Source: an uncultured Pelagibacteraceae bacterium (lineage in GTDB: Bacteria; Pseudomonadota; Alphaproteobacteria; Pelagibacterales; Pelagibacteraceae). Taken from it: a stretch of 64,000 nt of DNA. Location of the stretch: positions 1 through 64,000 of the forward strand of contig CACMTO010000005.1 of assembly GCA_902616645.1 (NCBI GenBank), given 5' to 3'. Below are positions 45,201 to 53,322 of the stretch, in pieces; positions within the stretch are counted from its first letter, which is position 1; each line of letters starts with the position of its first letter. The translations under genes and the position numbers were made by a program. A model generated the notes under the pieces. It saw nothing but the letters and a program-made list of their open reading frames with translations, did not search any database and was not told the DNA's origin.

Positions 45201-45498
45201 TAATTAATTCTAAGTTTTTAATTTCTATTTCACCTAAATTTTCATATATTATTTTAATTTCCTGAATATTTTTTTTTATTAATTGATCGTCGAAATATAA
45301 ATTTTGAAACTCCAATAATTTTTCTGCAGAGCTAAGAAATTCATGTTCTAATTTGATTTTACCTAGGTCCTTTTTAAGAATTCTAATATTTTCTTTTTTA
45401 ACAAAAATTTCATCATCTATTCTTTTTGTAGAGTTTTTAATTATTACGGTAAATAATATCAAAAAAATAATTAAAAATGAGGTTAATAATTTTTTCAT
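45193..45498 (-). CDS. ftsL: FtsL-like divisome protein
   Basis: A bitopic protein of 101 residues: a short basic start MKKLLTSF, one membrane helix ([13 protein letters not shown]), then a charged coiled-coil region through [26 protein letters not shown]. This is the size and topology of FtsL, which joins FtsQ and FtsB to activate FtsWI. Sequence of FtsL is poorly conserved, so the call rests on position between rsmH and ftsI, as in other dcw clusters, with overlap at both ends. Confidence 0.82.
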   Translation of the reverse strand: MKKLLTSFLIIFLILFTVIIKNSTKRIDDEIFVKKENIRILKKDLGKIKLEHEFLSSAEKLLEFQNLYFDDQLIKKNIQEIKIIYENLGEIEIKNLELINE

Positions 45499-46505
45499 AT
45501 TTTATTTCCAATATTTTCAATCTCTATTAGATTATTAAACTTTTTAAGAACATCTGTTTCAAAATCAAAAAAATCTTTCTTTTTAATTACATACCTTAAT
45601 TTTGCTGATCTAGAAGACAAATTTTTGCTTAGCTCAATTGAAGTTGGTACTTTTGGTTTTTTCTCAATTAATTTAAATAATTTTTCAGGTTGAACTGTTA
45701 AGGGTTGATATCGTGATATACTTTTATTCTCTGATAAACTTGAAAAAAAATATTTAACAATCTTATCCTCCAACGAATGAAAGGTAACAACTGCTAAAAC
45801 TCCGTCTTTTTTTAAAACTTTTGATGCAGAAGTTAATCCATAAATTAATTCACTAATTTCTTTATTTACAAAAATTCTTAAAGCTTGAAAAATTTTTGTT
45901 GCACTATGGGTTCTAAAATTTTTTTTTTTTTTGGTTTTTTCTATAATTCTTACTAATGATTGAGTATCAATTTCTTTTTTTTGCCTTTCTCTTACTATAT
46001 TAACTGCAATTTTTTTTGAGTCTTTTTCATCACCAAAAAATTTGAATATAATTTCTAATTCTTTAGCGCTTAACTTATTAATCACATCTTTTGCTGAATA
46101 ATCATTAATACCCATTCTCATATTCAGATCTCCAAAAGAATTAAATGATAAACCTTTTTTTGGATCTTTAATTTGTTTATATGAAAATCCTAAATCAAAA
46201 ACAATGCCTCTTATATTTTCTTTTTTTAATTTAAGATTTTCTAGTTGGCTAAATTTAAGATTCTTAAATAAGAATCTGCTTTCGAACTTTTTTAATATCT
46301 TATCTGCCTCTTTTTTAGACTCTATGTCCCTATCTAATCCGATTACTTTTGTATTTTTGAAGTTTAATATTTCTTTTGTGTATCCGCCCTGACCAAATGT
46401 GCAGTCAATAAATGTGCCACCATGTTGAGGGGTTAATATACTAATTACTTCATTTAGTAGTACCGGATAATGTTTTGAAGTTTCCGATACCATGGTGGCT
46501 TCCAT
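45495..46505 (-). CDS. rsmH: 16S rRNA (cytosine1402-N4)-methyltransferase
   Basis: RsmH (MraW) methylates N4 of C1402 in 16S rRNA. A class I SAM fold with [15 protein letters not shown] at the start, [16 protein letters not shown] for SAM binding, [16 protein letters not shown], and [23 protein letters not shown] with the family block. [19 protein letters not shown] and [16 protein letters not shown] close the site. Length 336 is usual. It sits between ftsZ and ftsL, overlapping the latter by 4 bases. Confidence 0.97.
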   Translation of the reverse strand: MEATMVSETSKHYPVLLNEVISILTPQHGGTFIDCTFGQGGYTKEILNFKNTKVIGLDRDIESKKEADKILKKFESRFLFKNLKFSQLENLKLKKENIRGIVFDLGFSYKQIKDPKKGLSFNSFGDLNMRMGINDYSAKDVINKLSAKELEIIFKFFGDEKDSKKIAVNIVRERQKKEIDTQSLVRIIEKTKKKKNFRTHSATKIFQALRIFVNKEISELIYGLTSASKVLKKDGVLAVVTFHSLEDKIVKYFFSSLSENKSISRYQPLTVQPEKLFKLIEKKPKVPTSIELSKNLSSRSAKLRYVIKKKDFFDFETDVLKKFNNLIEIENIGNKI

Positions 46506-46523
46506 TTATTTTCTTGAAGAACA

Positions 46524-47990
46524 TTAATTTTTTTGTCTTCTTAAAAATGCAGGTATCTCTAGATCATCCTCTTCATTATTTTCAACATTTGATGATTCTA
46601 ATAAACTCTCTGAGCTAGCCTCGTGATTGTCTGCACTAAATAAGTCTGGCTCGTCAGTATCTACACCAAATTCTTTCAGATCATTGGATGGAGCTTCATC
46701 TTTATCTAAAGATTTAATAGCTTCTTGAGAAAATGATTGCTCATTCTCATTTGATGTGTCATGAACTATATTCTCTGCTTCTTGATTTCTCAAAAGCTCT
46801 TCATGATATTGATTATTTAAATCATCTACTGTCTCGTTACCGATATTTTCTGAAATAACCTCATTTTCAAGTTTTAATGCATTAGCACCATGTGAAATTG
46901 GGTTTGTACTTGCATTAGAAAAACTAAAAGAAGCAGTTCCGTTGCTTGTAGTAAAATCAGAATATCCAGGATTACGGTTTTGAATTCTATGAACCATATT
47001 AATTACTGATTTAGTCTCAGGTTGTTGACCATCTAAAGACGTTGCCACTATTGAAACTCTAATTTTACCATCGAGTGAAGTATCTGTAATTGCTCCAATT
47101 ATAACTTCAGCGTCAGCCTCTACTTCAGATCTTATTTTATGTACTACTTCATCAACTTCGAATAATTTAAGATCTTTTCCCCCCGTGATATTTACTAATA
47201 ATCCCTTCGCTCCTTTTAATGAATAATCATCAATTAGAGGATTGCTAATAGCCATATCTGTTGCTTTCATAGCTCTACCATCCCCTTCTGCTTCTCCAGT
47301 TCCCATCATCGCCTTACCCATTGATGCCATAACAGTCTCAACATCAGCAAAATCTAAATTAATAATTCCTGGTCTTACCATTAAATCAGTTACACTTTGA
47401 ACTCCGTGCATTAAAACATTATTTGAAAGCTGAAAAGACTCTTCAAAAGTTGTTTGTTCATTTGCAATCTTAAATAGATTTTGATTAGGGATTACAATTA
47501 TTGTATCAACATGTTTTCTCAACTCTTCTAATCCAATTTGTGCTCTTTTCATTCTTCCTGGACCTTCATACAGAAAAGGAAGAGTTACAACTCCTACAGT
47601 CAAAATATTTAATTCTTTTGCTGCTCTAGCAATTACATGTGCTGCACCAGTTCCTGTTCCACCTCCCATTCCAGCAGCTATAAAAACCATGTTTGCACCT
47701 TGTAAAATATTAATAATATCATTTAGAGACTCATCAGCAGCAGCTTGGCCTATATCAAGTTTTGCTCCAGCCCCTAATCCTTTTGTTAAATTTAATCCAA
47801 TTTGAACTTTTGATTTTGCCTTACTATGTTTCAAATCTTGGGCGTCAGTATTAACAGCTATGAATTCTACCCCCTCCATTCCATTATCAATCATTTCATT
47901 AATAGCATTTCCTCCCGCACCACCAACTCCCATTACTAGAAGTCGTGGCTTCAATTCCTTGATCTCTGGTGCTTTAAAATTAATAGTCAT
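46524..47990 (-). CDS. ftsZ: Cell division GTPase FtsZ
   Basis: FtsZ forms the division ring. The GTPase domain has [27 protein letters not shown], the tubulin signature [16 protein letters not shown] near residue 111, [29 protein letters not shown], and a T7-loop that provides the catalytic Asp ([11 protein letters not shown]). A long acidic linker (about residues 345-470) leads to the conserved C-terminal peptide [10 protein letters not shown], which binds FtsA and other tethers. Its place is odd: between mraZ (15 bases before) and rsmH, not after ftsA. Confidence 0.98.
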   Translation of the reverse strand: MTINFKAPEIKELKPRLLVMGVGGAGGNAINEMIDNGMEGVEFIAVNTDAQDLKHSKAKSKVQIGLNLTKGLGAGAKLDIGQAAADESLNDIINILQGANMVFIAAGMGGGTGTGAAHVIARAAKELNILTVGVVTLPFLYEGPGRMKRAQIGLEELRKHVDTIIVIPNQNLFKIANEQTTFEESFQLSNNVLMHGVQSVTDLMVRPGIINLDFADVETVMASMGKAMMGTGEAEGDGRAMKATDMAISNPLIDDYSLKGAKGLLVNITGGKDLKLFEVDEVVHKIRSEVEADAEVIIGAITDTSLDGKIRVSIVATSLDGQQPETKSVINMVHRIQNRNPGYSDFTTSNGTASFSFSNASTNPISHGANALKLENEVISENIGNETVDDLNNQYHEELLRNQEAENIVHDTSNENEQSFSQEAIKSLDKDEAPSNDLKEFGVDTDEPDLFSADNHEASSESLLESSNVENNEEDDLEIPAFLRRQKN

Positions 47991-48005
47991 TTTTTATCCC
48001 CCTCA

Positions 48006-48461
48006 TTATTTATTTAATTGACTTTCCCATTTAAGACTTGCACGATTCAAATTGGCTTTTTTTCTTGCTATGGCCTTAAATTTTTCAAAGATAGTTGGTT
48101 CCCAGATTTGGAATGTTTTTCCTTGTCCAACAAATAAAATTTTGTTTCTTACTTTTGAATGTTTTAACAATTTAGGTGTAAGTGAAATTCTGCCTTCGCT
48201 ATCAAATTGTAAGTTTATACTCTCAGATAATATTGATGTTGCGAAATAATCTCTTTTTTCCTCAAAAGGGCTTAAAGAATCTATGGTGTTTGAAATTTTT
48301 TCTATCCTATCTTGTGGCCAGGCTTCAAGAGATGGATTATTGAAAGAAGGGTAACATATAAACCCATTATATCCTAAATTTGAAAGATATGATCTAAAAC
48401 TAGCTGGCACAGACACCCTCCCTTTTTTGTCTAGTTTGTTTTCGTAGGTTGATAAAAACAT
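48006..48461 (-). CDS. mraZ: MraZ, transcription regulator of the dcw cluster
   Basis: A 151-residue protein with two MraZ/AbrB-like halves: FLSTYENKLDKKGRVSVPASFRSYL and LQFDSEGRISLTPKLLKHSKVRNKILFVGQGKTFQIWEP. Each half has a DxKGR or DSEGR loop; together they make the ring-shaped DNA-binding protein that controls its own operon. It is the first gene of the dcw cluster, and a strong promoter-like sequence with three TGGG boxes lies just before it. Confidence 0.96.
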   Translation of the reverse strand: MFLSTYENKLDKKGRVSVPASFRSYLSNLGYNGFICYPSFNNPSLEAWPQDRIEKISNTIDSLSPFEEKRDYFATSILSESINLQFDSEGRISLTPKLLKHSKVRNKILFVGQGKTFQIWEPTIFEKFKAIARKKANLNRASLKWESQLNK

Positions 48462-48476
48462 AAACCATAATTTCCT

Positions 48477-48498
48477 AAATTCCCTTATTTGGGAATTT
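48477..48498. repeat. 8-bp inverted repeat in the mraZ leader
   Basis: AAATTCCC (48477-48484) and GGGAATTT (48491-48498) form an exact 8-bp inverted repeat around a 6-base loop. It overlaps the first TGGG box and would lie at or near the 5' end of the mraZ transcript, so it could be part of the operator or an RNA hairpin. Confidence 0.5.
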
Positions 48499-48514
48499 AT
48501 GGGACATTATGGGT
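48490..48514 (+). promoter_or_regulatory. Likely MraZ operator: three TGGGN boxes 10 bases apart
   Basis: TGGGA (48490-48494), TGGGA (48500-48504) and TGGGT (48510-48514) are separated by exactly 5 bases. This is the repeat arrangement described for MraZ operators in E. coli. The boxes overlap the -10 element and the start site, so binding should repress the operon. They are written on the plus strand, opposite to transcription. Confidence 0.65.
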
Positions 48515-48532
48515 TTTTTAGCATATTGTCAA
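48504..48532 (-). promoter_or_regulatory. Sigma-70-like promoter of the dcw operon
   Basis: Read on the minus strand, TTGACA (48532-48527) and TAATGT (48509-48504) are 17 bases apart, a full consensus -35, the best spacing and a good -10. The start would fall near 48497, about 36 bases before the mraZ ATG. It is unusually close to consensus for this AT-rich window. Confidence 0.7.
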
Positions 48533-48565
48533 TATATACAATTTTTGATTTAATTGTAGATTATC

Positions 48566-48583
48566 CTTCTTTCTGCAAAGAAG
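48566..48583 (-). terminator. Possible rnpB 3' hairpin
   Basis: CTTCTTT (48566-48572) and AAAGAAG (48577-48583) form a 7-bp stem with a 4-base loop between rnpB and the dcw promoter. It is AT-rich and has no U run after it, so a terminator role is weak. Confidence 0.2.
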
Positions 48584-48620
48584 ATTTATGTTGGTTTATA
48601 TGATTAAATTAAAAGTCTAT

Positions 48621-48974
48621 GCCAGATAAACTATAAGCCGGGTTCTGTCATTGAAACTTATCATTTATCTAGGCTCAAGATCACTCTTAAGCTCAAGCAA
48701 CTAACCCTGATGACTAGCCAAGGATGGCTTTTAGTTTTACAACAATGTCATCTCTACTTAGTCTTGCTCTCAGTGGGGTTTTCCAGCGTTCATTGTTACC
48801 AATAGAACCGGTGTGCTCTTACCACACCTTTTCACCCTTGCCATGTTATGGCGGTTTATTTTCTGTGGCACTATCCCTAGGGTCGCCCCCGCCAGGTGTT
48901 ATCTGGCACTGTATCCTTGTAGAGTCCGGACTTTCCTCTTTAAAATAATTAAAGCGATAAGTCGTTTATCTGGC
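48621..48974 (-). ncRNA. rnpB: RNase P RNA component
   Basis: Read on the minus strand the RNA begins GCCAGATAAAC and ends GTTTATCTGGC, an 11-bp perfect P1 helix (48974-48964 with 48631-48621). Within it are the universal P4-strand GAGGAAAGTCCGGACTC near the 5' end and ACAGAACCCGGCTTA near the 3' end. Length about 354 nt fits type A RNAs. The catalytic RNA trims 5' ends of tRNA precursors, including the two tRNAs near 51.3 kb. ORF 48724..48948 inside it is chance. It precedes mraZ on the same strand. Confidence 0.97.
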
Positions 48975-49024
48975 TCTAGTAACTTATAATTAAATTTTAA
49001 TTATTCAAGTATTTATTTCTTTGC

Positions 49025-49759
49025 TTACAGATTTTGACTTATAAATAGACATTCTTTATCAATTATTCCATTTACTTTATTTTGCCTAAATCTTCTTTGA
49101 AATGCTAATGTCAATAATTTTGAGTTCTGCGAGTTTTTAATACCTCTTATTTTACAATATCCTAATCTATATAGATTTTTCAAAAATTCCATTTTTTCAG
49201 ATGAATTAATCATAATATTTCTTTTTTGAATTAATTCTTTTTGATCAAGACTGTGCCAATGACATAGATTTTTTTTTGAAAGTCTATACCATGGAAACTT
49301 TTCGCCTGGGTCTATTTTTCTTGATGGAGCTATATCTGAATGTCCTAAAATATTAATAGGTTTTATTCTATATTTCTTAGTGAGAAATTTTAATAATTTT
49401 TCAAGTGACGTAATTTGCTTTATAGAAAAATTTTTGTATCCATTTTTATGTCCTGGATTATTTATCTCAATGCCAATAGAATTCTTATTTAACGAATTAT
49501 ATTCTCTCCAACTTGACTTACCTGCGTGCCATGCTTCATACAAATCAGGTACTATACTTAATACTTCGCCATTATTTTTAATGAAATAATGGGAACTTAC
49601 TTGACTCTTAAAATTACATAATCTTTTAATCGCATGAATTTCTTTTTTCATTCCAGTGTAATGAATTATAATAAACTGAATTGACTTTTTAGGTCTTTTC
49701 AGCGGGTTAAAATTGATGGAGTATTTTCTGATCAAATTTATGCCTATTTTTCGATCCAT
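49025..49759 (-). CDS. N-acetylmuramoyl-L-alanine amidase, AmpD/AmiD-type
   Basis: Splits the amide between MurNAc and the stem peptide, for recycling or wall turnover. The amidase_2 domain shows the zinc residues IIIHYTGMKK (His), VSSHYFIKNNGEVL and ILGHSDIAPSRKIDPGEKFPW (His and Asp). A C-terminal region of about 70 residues, with LKNLYRLGYCKI and LTLAFQRRFRQNKVNGIID, resembles a peptidoglycan-binding domain, as in AmiD. No clear signal peptide is present, which favours a cytoplasmic recycling role. Length 244. Divergent from mlaA. Confidence 0.88.
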   Translation of the reverse strand: MDRKIGINLIRKYSINFNPLKRPKKSIQFIIIHYTGMKKEIHAIKRLCNFKSQVSSHYFIKNNGEVLSIVPDLYEAWHAGKSSWREYNSLNKNSIGIEINNPGHKNGYKNFSIKQITSLEKLLKFLTKKYRIKPINILGHSDIAPSRKIDPGEKFPWYRLSKKNLCHWHSLDQKELIQKRNIMINSSEKMEFLKNLYRLGYCKIRGIKNSQNSKLLTLAFQRRFRQNKVNGIIDKECLFISQNL

Positions 49760-49811
49760 TTTTGTTAAATAGTTAATTTACTTTAATGATTTATATAATA
49801 TAAGAACAACT

Positions 49812-50600
49812 ATGTTTAAAAAATTTATACTTGTATCATTTACAACCCTTGCGCTAACTATTAGCGCTAATGCTGCTTCAGATGGAGAATTGATTTTGAA
49901 GAAAAATGAGCCAACTGAAATAAAAGATTGTTCAGAAACATTTAACAGAGCTACTTTTGCATTCAATCAAGCTTTAGATGGTATTATTTTTAAGCCAATC
50001 GCAAAAATTTATAGAGTTCTGCCTTCTCCTGTTAGATCGGGTGTGAATAATTCATTAGATAACCTCTCTAACTTAGTAACAATTCCAAATAATATTTTAC
50101 AAGGAGAATTTAAGCAAGCAGGAGTGAATACAGGAAGATTACTATTAAATAGTACAGTAGGAATTTTAGGAATAGTTGATGTAGCAGAGCAAATTGGTTT
50201 TCCAGAATATGAGAAAGAAGATTTTGGTCAGTCTTTTGCAAAACATGGTATGGGTCCTGGATGTTACTTGGTATTACCTGTTTTAGGTCCAAGCACTGCT
50301 AGAGATACAATTTCCTCAACTTTAAATTTCGTAGGTGGAGATGCTTGGTATAATTTAACAGTTAGAAATGATACTCAATATTTTTCAGATATAGATTATT
50401 ATACTTCAAAGGTAACAGAGGGAGTTAATTTTAGAGCCAAAAATTTTGACGATATAGAAAGTTTAAAAGAAAATTCTTTGGATTTTTATGCTTCAGTAAA
50501 AAGTTTATATCTTCAGGACAGACAACAAAAAATTTTAAACACTAAAAAAATTATTGAAACCCAAAATGATAGTGATTGGGAAGAAATCGATAGTCAATAA
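49812..50600 (+). CDS. mlaA: Phospholipid-binding MlaA (VacJ) family protein
   Basis: MlaA sits in the outer membrane with porins and removes mislocalised phospholipid, handing it to MlaC. After the signal peptide (MFKKFILVSFTTLALTISANA) come the family blocks DCSETFNRATFAFNQALDGIIFKPIAKIYR, NNSLDNLSNLVTIPNNILQGEFKQAG and a glycine/phenylalanine-rich helix region FPEYEKEDFGQSFAKHGMGPGCYLVLPVLGPSTARDT. No lipobox Cys is seen after the signal, unlike E. coli MlaA, so it may not be lipidated. Length 262. Followed by mlaC after 17 bases. Confidence 0.93.
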   Translation: MFKKFILVSFTTLALTISANAASDGELILKKNEPTEIKDCSETFNRATFAFNQALDGIIFKPIAKIYRVLPSPVRSGVNNSLDNLSNLVTIPNNILQGEFKQAGVNTGRLLLNSTVGILGIVDVAEQIGFPEYEKEDFGQSFAKHGMGPGCYLVLPVLGPSTARDTISSTLNFVGGDAWYNLTVRNDTQYFSDIDYYTSKVTEGVNFRAKNFDDIESLKENSLDFYASVKSLYLQDRQQKILNTKKIIETQNDSDWEEIDSQ

Positions 50601-50617
50601 TCTCCTCTATTTTTATC

Positions 50618-51211
50618 ATGAAAATTAGAAAAATTATTTTTACATTTTTAATATATCTTATTTGTTCAAGTAAATTATATTCAATAGAGGCTGACGTATT
50701 TGTTCAATCTACAATAAATAGAGCTTCGGAAGTATTGTCGGAAGATATATCTAAAGAAATAAAAATAAAGGAATTGAAAAAAATAGCCAAAGATACTGTA
50801 GATATAAAAAGAATTGGTTTTTATACTCTAGGACCAATTCGAAAAAATTTAACAGATGATCAAAAGATTAGATATAGCCAATTATTTGAAGAATATTTCT
50901 TAACAAGTTTTTCAAATAGATTAGTAGTATATTCGAATCCAGATATTGATGTTTATGATAAAAAAATTCTCAGTGAAAAATTCGTAATCGTCAATAGCTT
51001 ATTAAAAGGGACCGAGGAAAGACCAGAAGTAAAAATCGATTGGAGAATATACACAAAAAATCCAGAAAAACCTTTGATACTTGATTTAATAATTGAGGGT
51101 TTAAGTTTAGCACGAACGCAAAAAGAGGAATTTGCATCTATCTTAAATTCAAACGATGGAAATATTAATGCTCTTTTTGAAACATTGGAAAGTTTCTCAA
51201 ATAGTAATTAA
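50618..51211 (+). CDS. mlaC: Phospholipid transport MlaC/toluene-tolerance Ttg2D family protein
   Basis: A periplasmic lipid shuttle of the Mla pathway. It has a signal peptide (MKIRKIIFTFLIYLICSSKLYS), then the MlaC fold: VFVQSTINRASEVLSEDI, DTVDIKRIGFYTLGPIRKNLTDDQKIRYSQLFEEYF and a beta-sheet body with KIDWRIYTKNPEKPLILDLIIEGLSLARTQKEEFASIL. Length 197 is normal. It follows mlaA closely; mlaFEDB are not in this window, so the ABC core must be elsewhere. Confidence 0.92.
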   Translation: MKIRKIIFTFLIYLICSSKLYSIEADVFVQSTINRASEVLSEDISKEIKIKELKKIAKDTVDIKRIGFYTLGPIRKNLTDDQKIRYSQLFEEYFLTSFSNRLVVYSNPDIDVYDKKILSEKFVIVNSLLKGTEERPEVKIDWRIYTKNPEKPLILDLIIEGLSLARTQKEEFASILNSNDGNINALFETLESFSNSN

Positions 51212-51220
51212 TTCAAATTT

Positions 51221-51297
51221 TGGTGGGCCCGCCAGGACTCGAACCTGGGACCAATACATTATGAGTGTACTGCTCTAACCAACTGAGCTACAGGCCC
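51221..51297 (-). tRNA. tRNA with CAT anticodon (Ile2 or elongator Met)
   Basis: On the minus strand the RNA reads GGGCCTG...CGGGCCC with a full 7-bp acceptor stem, A73 and an encoded CCA (51223-51221). The T loop is canonical (GGTTCGAGTCC). The anticodon loop is CTCATAA, anticodon CAT. An Ile-like GGGCC acceptor stem suggests tRNA-Ile2 (lysidine), but an elongator tRNA-Met cannot be excluded. It is not the initiator: it lacks the C1-A72 mismatch and GGG/CCC anticodon stem. Confidence 0.95.
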
Positions 51298-51349
51298 TTG
51301 CGTAATATTAGTTACATCATTTTTTAATAGTTATCAATTAAAGATAATT

Positions 51350-51424
51350 TGGTGGGCCGTGTTGGTTACGCTCCAACTACCCCTGCAATGTCAATGCAGT
51401 ACTCTACTATTGAGCTAACGGCCC
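51350..51424 (-). tRNA. tRNA-Val (GAC), with non-canonical D and T loops
   Basis: On the minus strand the acceptor stem GGGCCGT/ACGGCCC pairs perfectly, with A73 and an encoded CCA. The anticodon stem CTGCA/TGCAG and loop TTGACAT give anticodon GAC. The T stem GTTGG/CCAAC is perfect, but its loop is AGCGTAA rather than TTCRANN. The D loop, AATAGTA, has no GG pair. Stems are all intact, so this looks functional rather than decayed. It lies 4 bases after the rpoD stop and is probably transcribed with it. Confidence 0.85.
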
Positions 51425-51428
51425 TAAT

Positions 51429-53255
51429 TTAACTTTCAAGGAAACTTTTTAACTGTTTTGACCTACTTGGATGTTTTAACTTTCTTAATGCTTTAGCTTC
51501 AATCTGTCTAATTCTTTCCCTTGTAACTGAAAATTGAAGTCCAACCTCTTCTAAAGTATGATCAGTGTTCATACCCACTCCAAATCTCATTCTTAAAACT
51601 CTTTCCTCTCTTGGAGTCAACGTTGATAGAATTTTTGTTGTAGCCTCTCCTAAATTTGATTTAATAGCTTGTTCTAAAGGTGCTAAAGCTTTTGTATCCT
51701 CAATAAAATCTCCTAAACTACTATCTTCTTCATCACCAACGGGTTTTTCAAGTGAGACGGGTTCTTTAGAAATTTTCAATACCTTTCGAACTTTGTCTAA
51801 TGGCATTCTAAGTTTTTTAGCTAATTCTTCTGGGGTAGCCTCTCTACCAAATTCACTCAATATCAATCTTTGAGTTCTGACTATTTTGTTAATCGTTTCT
51901 ATCATGTGTACTGGTATTCTAATTGTTCTTGCTTGGTCGGCAATTGATCTAGTTATAGCTTGTCTTATCCACCATGTAGCATAAGTCGAAAATTTATAAC
52001 CTCTACGATATTCAAATTTATCAACGGCCTTCATCAAACCAATATTACCTTCTTGAATTAAATCTAAAAATTGAAGACCTCTATTTGTATATTTTTTGGC
52101 AATAGATATTACTAATCTTAGATTAGCCTCAACCATTTCCTTTTTCGCAATTCTGGACTCTTTTTCTCCTTTTTGGATTCTACTTACTAATTTTTTAAAA
52201 TCAGTCACAGAAATTCCAAGTGTATTACTTATTTCGATTAGTCTCTCCCTGATATTTCTAAATTGTTCCTTATTTTTTGAGAAAAACTGCCTCCAAACTG
52301 TATTAGTATCTAGAAACTTTTTCAAATTCGGATTAATTTCGTTACCGATATAGAATTTTATAAATTCTGTTCTTGGAATTTTTTGATCCATTGCTAACCT
52401 TAAAAGATTTCCCTCTAAGGAAATTATCTTTTTATTTTCTATATAATGTTTTTGAACTAGATCCTCTAAAACTGAGGGAGATAATTGTAAAGACTTTATA
52501 TTCTCTAAAATATCTTTTACAGTCTTGTCATAACTTTTTTCTTTAGCTGTAGAAAAGGACTCAGATTTTAAAATACAATTTAATTTTTCTTTTTGGTATT
52601 TAATAAGCTTATTGTATTCTTTTGTTAAATGGGTAACTGTTTTTAGAACTTTCGGTTTAATTTCAGTTTCCATTGCAGCAAGCGTGGGATTAAATTCTTC
52701 ATCCTCATCATTAGCTCCATCTTCAGTTTTTTCAGTTTCGCCTGCATTTTTTTGTTTTGCACTAGGTCCTGTGGATTCATCTTCCATGTAATTTGTATCT
52801 ATATCGATAATTTCTCTAACTAAGATTTCATCTTTTTGTAGTTTTTGATTCCAGTCAAAAAATTGTTGAGCAGTGATCGGGCTTTGAGACAAAGCTATCA
52901 ACATTACATCTTTTCCTGCTTCTATTCTTTTTGCAATCGCAATTTCACCTTCTCTAGATAAAAGTTCTACTCCACCCATTTCTCTTAGATACATTCTTAT
53001 TGGATCATCACTTTTTTCAATTGTTTTACCTTCCTCCTTTGAGGAACTTTCTTTTTTTCTTAAAACTTTAAAATCAGATTTTTTTTCAACTAAAGTTATT
53101 TTTTCATCAAGTATGTGAATAAAAGCTTGAGCTAAGTTTTCGTCTGAGAGATTTCTCTTTCCAAGTGATTTGCTTAATTCTTCGTAAGTTATAAATCCTC
53201 TGTGGGTTCCTCGACCCATTAATCTTGCGAATGATTTAGTAATTATTCTTTCCAC
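51429..53255 (-). CDS. rpoD: RNA polymerase primary sigma factor RpoD
   Basis: The housekeeping sigma-70. A shortened N-terminal region 1.1 (about 1-60) is followed by region 1.2 ([22 protein letters not shown]), a non-conserved region of about 200 residues, then regions 2 to 4: [53 protein letters not shown] for -10 recognition, and [23 protein letters not shown] for -35 recognition. Length 608 is usual. It ends the yqeY-dnaG-rpoD operon; tRNA-Val starts 4 bases on. Confidence 0.98.
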   Translation of the reverse strand: MERIITKSFARLMGRGTHRGFITYEELSKSLGKRNLSDENLAQAFIHILDEKITLVEKKSDFKVLRKKESSSKEEGKTIEKSDDPIRMYLREMGGVELLSREGEIAIAKRIEAGKDVMLIALSQSPITAQQFFDWNQKLQKDEILVREIIDIDTNYMEDESTGPSAKQKNAGETEKTEDGANDEDEEFNPTLAAMETEIKPKVLKTVTHLTKEYNKLIKYQKEKLNCILKSESFSTAKEKSYDKTVKDILENIKSLQLSPSVLEDLVQKHYIENKKIISLEGNLLRLAMDQKIPRTEFIKFYIGNEINPNLKKFLDTNTVWRQFFSKNKEQFRNIRERLIEISNTLGISVTDFKKLVSRIQKGEKESRIAKKEMVEANLRLVISIAKKYTNRGLQFLDLIQEGNIGLMKAVDKFEYRRGYKFSTYATWWIRQAITRSIADQARTIRIPVHMIETINKIVRTQRLILSEFGREATPEELAKKLRMPLDKVRKVLKISKEPVSLEKPVGDEEDSSLGDFIEDTKALAPLEQAIKSNLGEATTKILSTLTPREERVLRMRFGVGMNTDHTLEEVGLQFSVTRERIRQIEAKALRKLKHPSRSKQLKSFLES

Positions 53256-53322
53256 AACAATAAAATTAGAGAAGACTTATATAATGTCAATTTCATAAAA
53301 ATCCATTATTAATTTTCGAATT

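Noticed and set aside
48724-48948. 74-residue plus-strand ORF
   Set aside because: It lies within rnpB on the other strand and has no protein-like features.
49778-49966. 62-residue minus-strand ORF over the mlaA start
   Set aside because: It is the reverse of the mlaA signal peptide region and overlaps it wholly.
51350-51424. Tag tRNA-Val as a pseudogene
   Set aside because: All stems pair perfectly, CCA is encoded, and the anticodon loop is normal.
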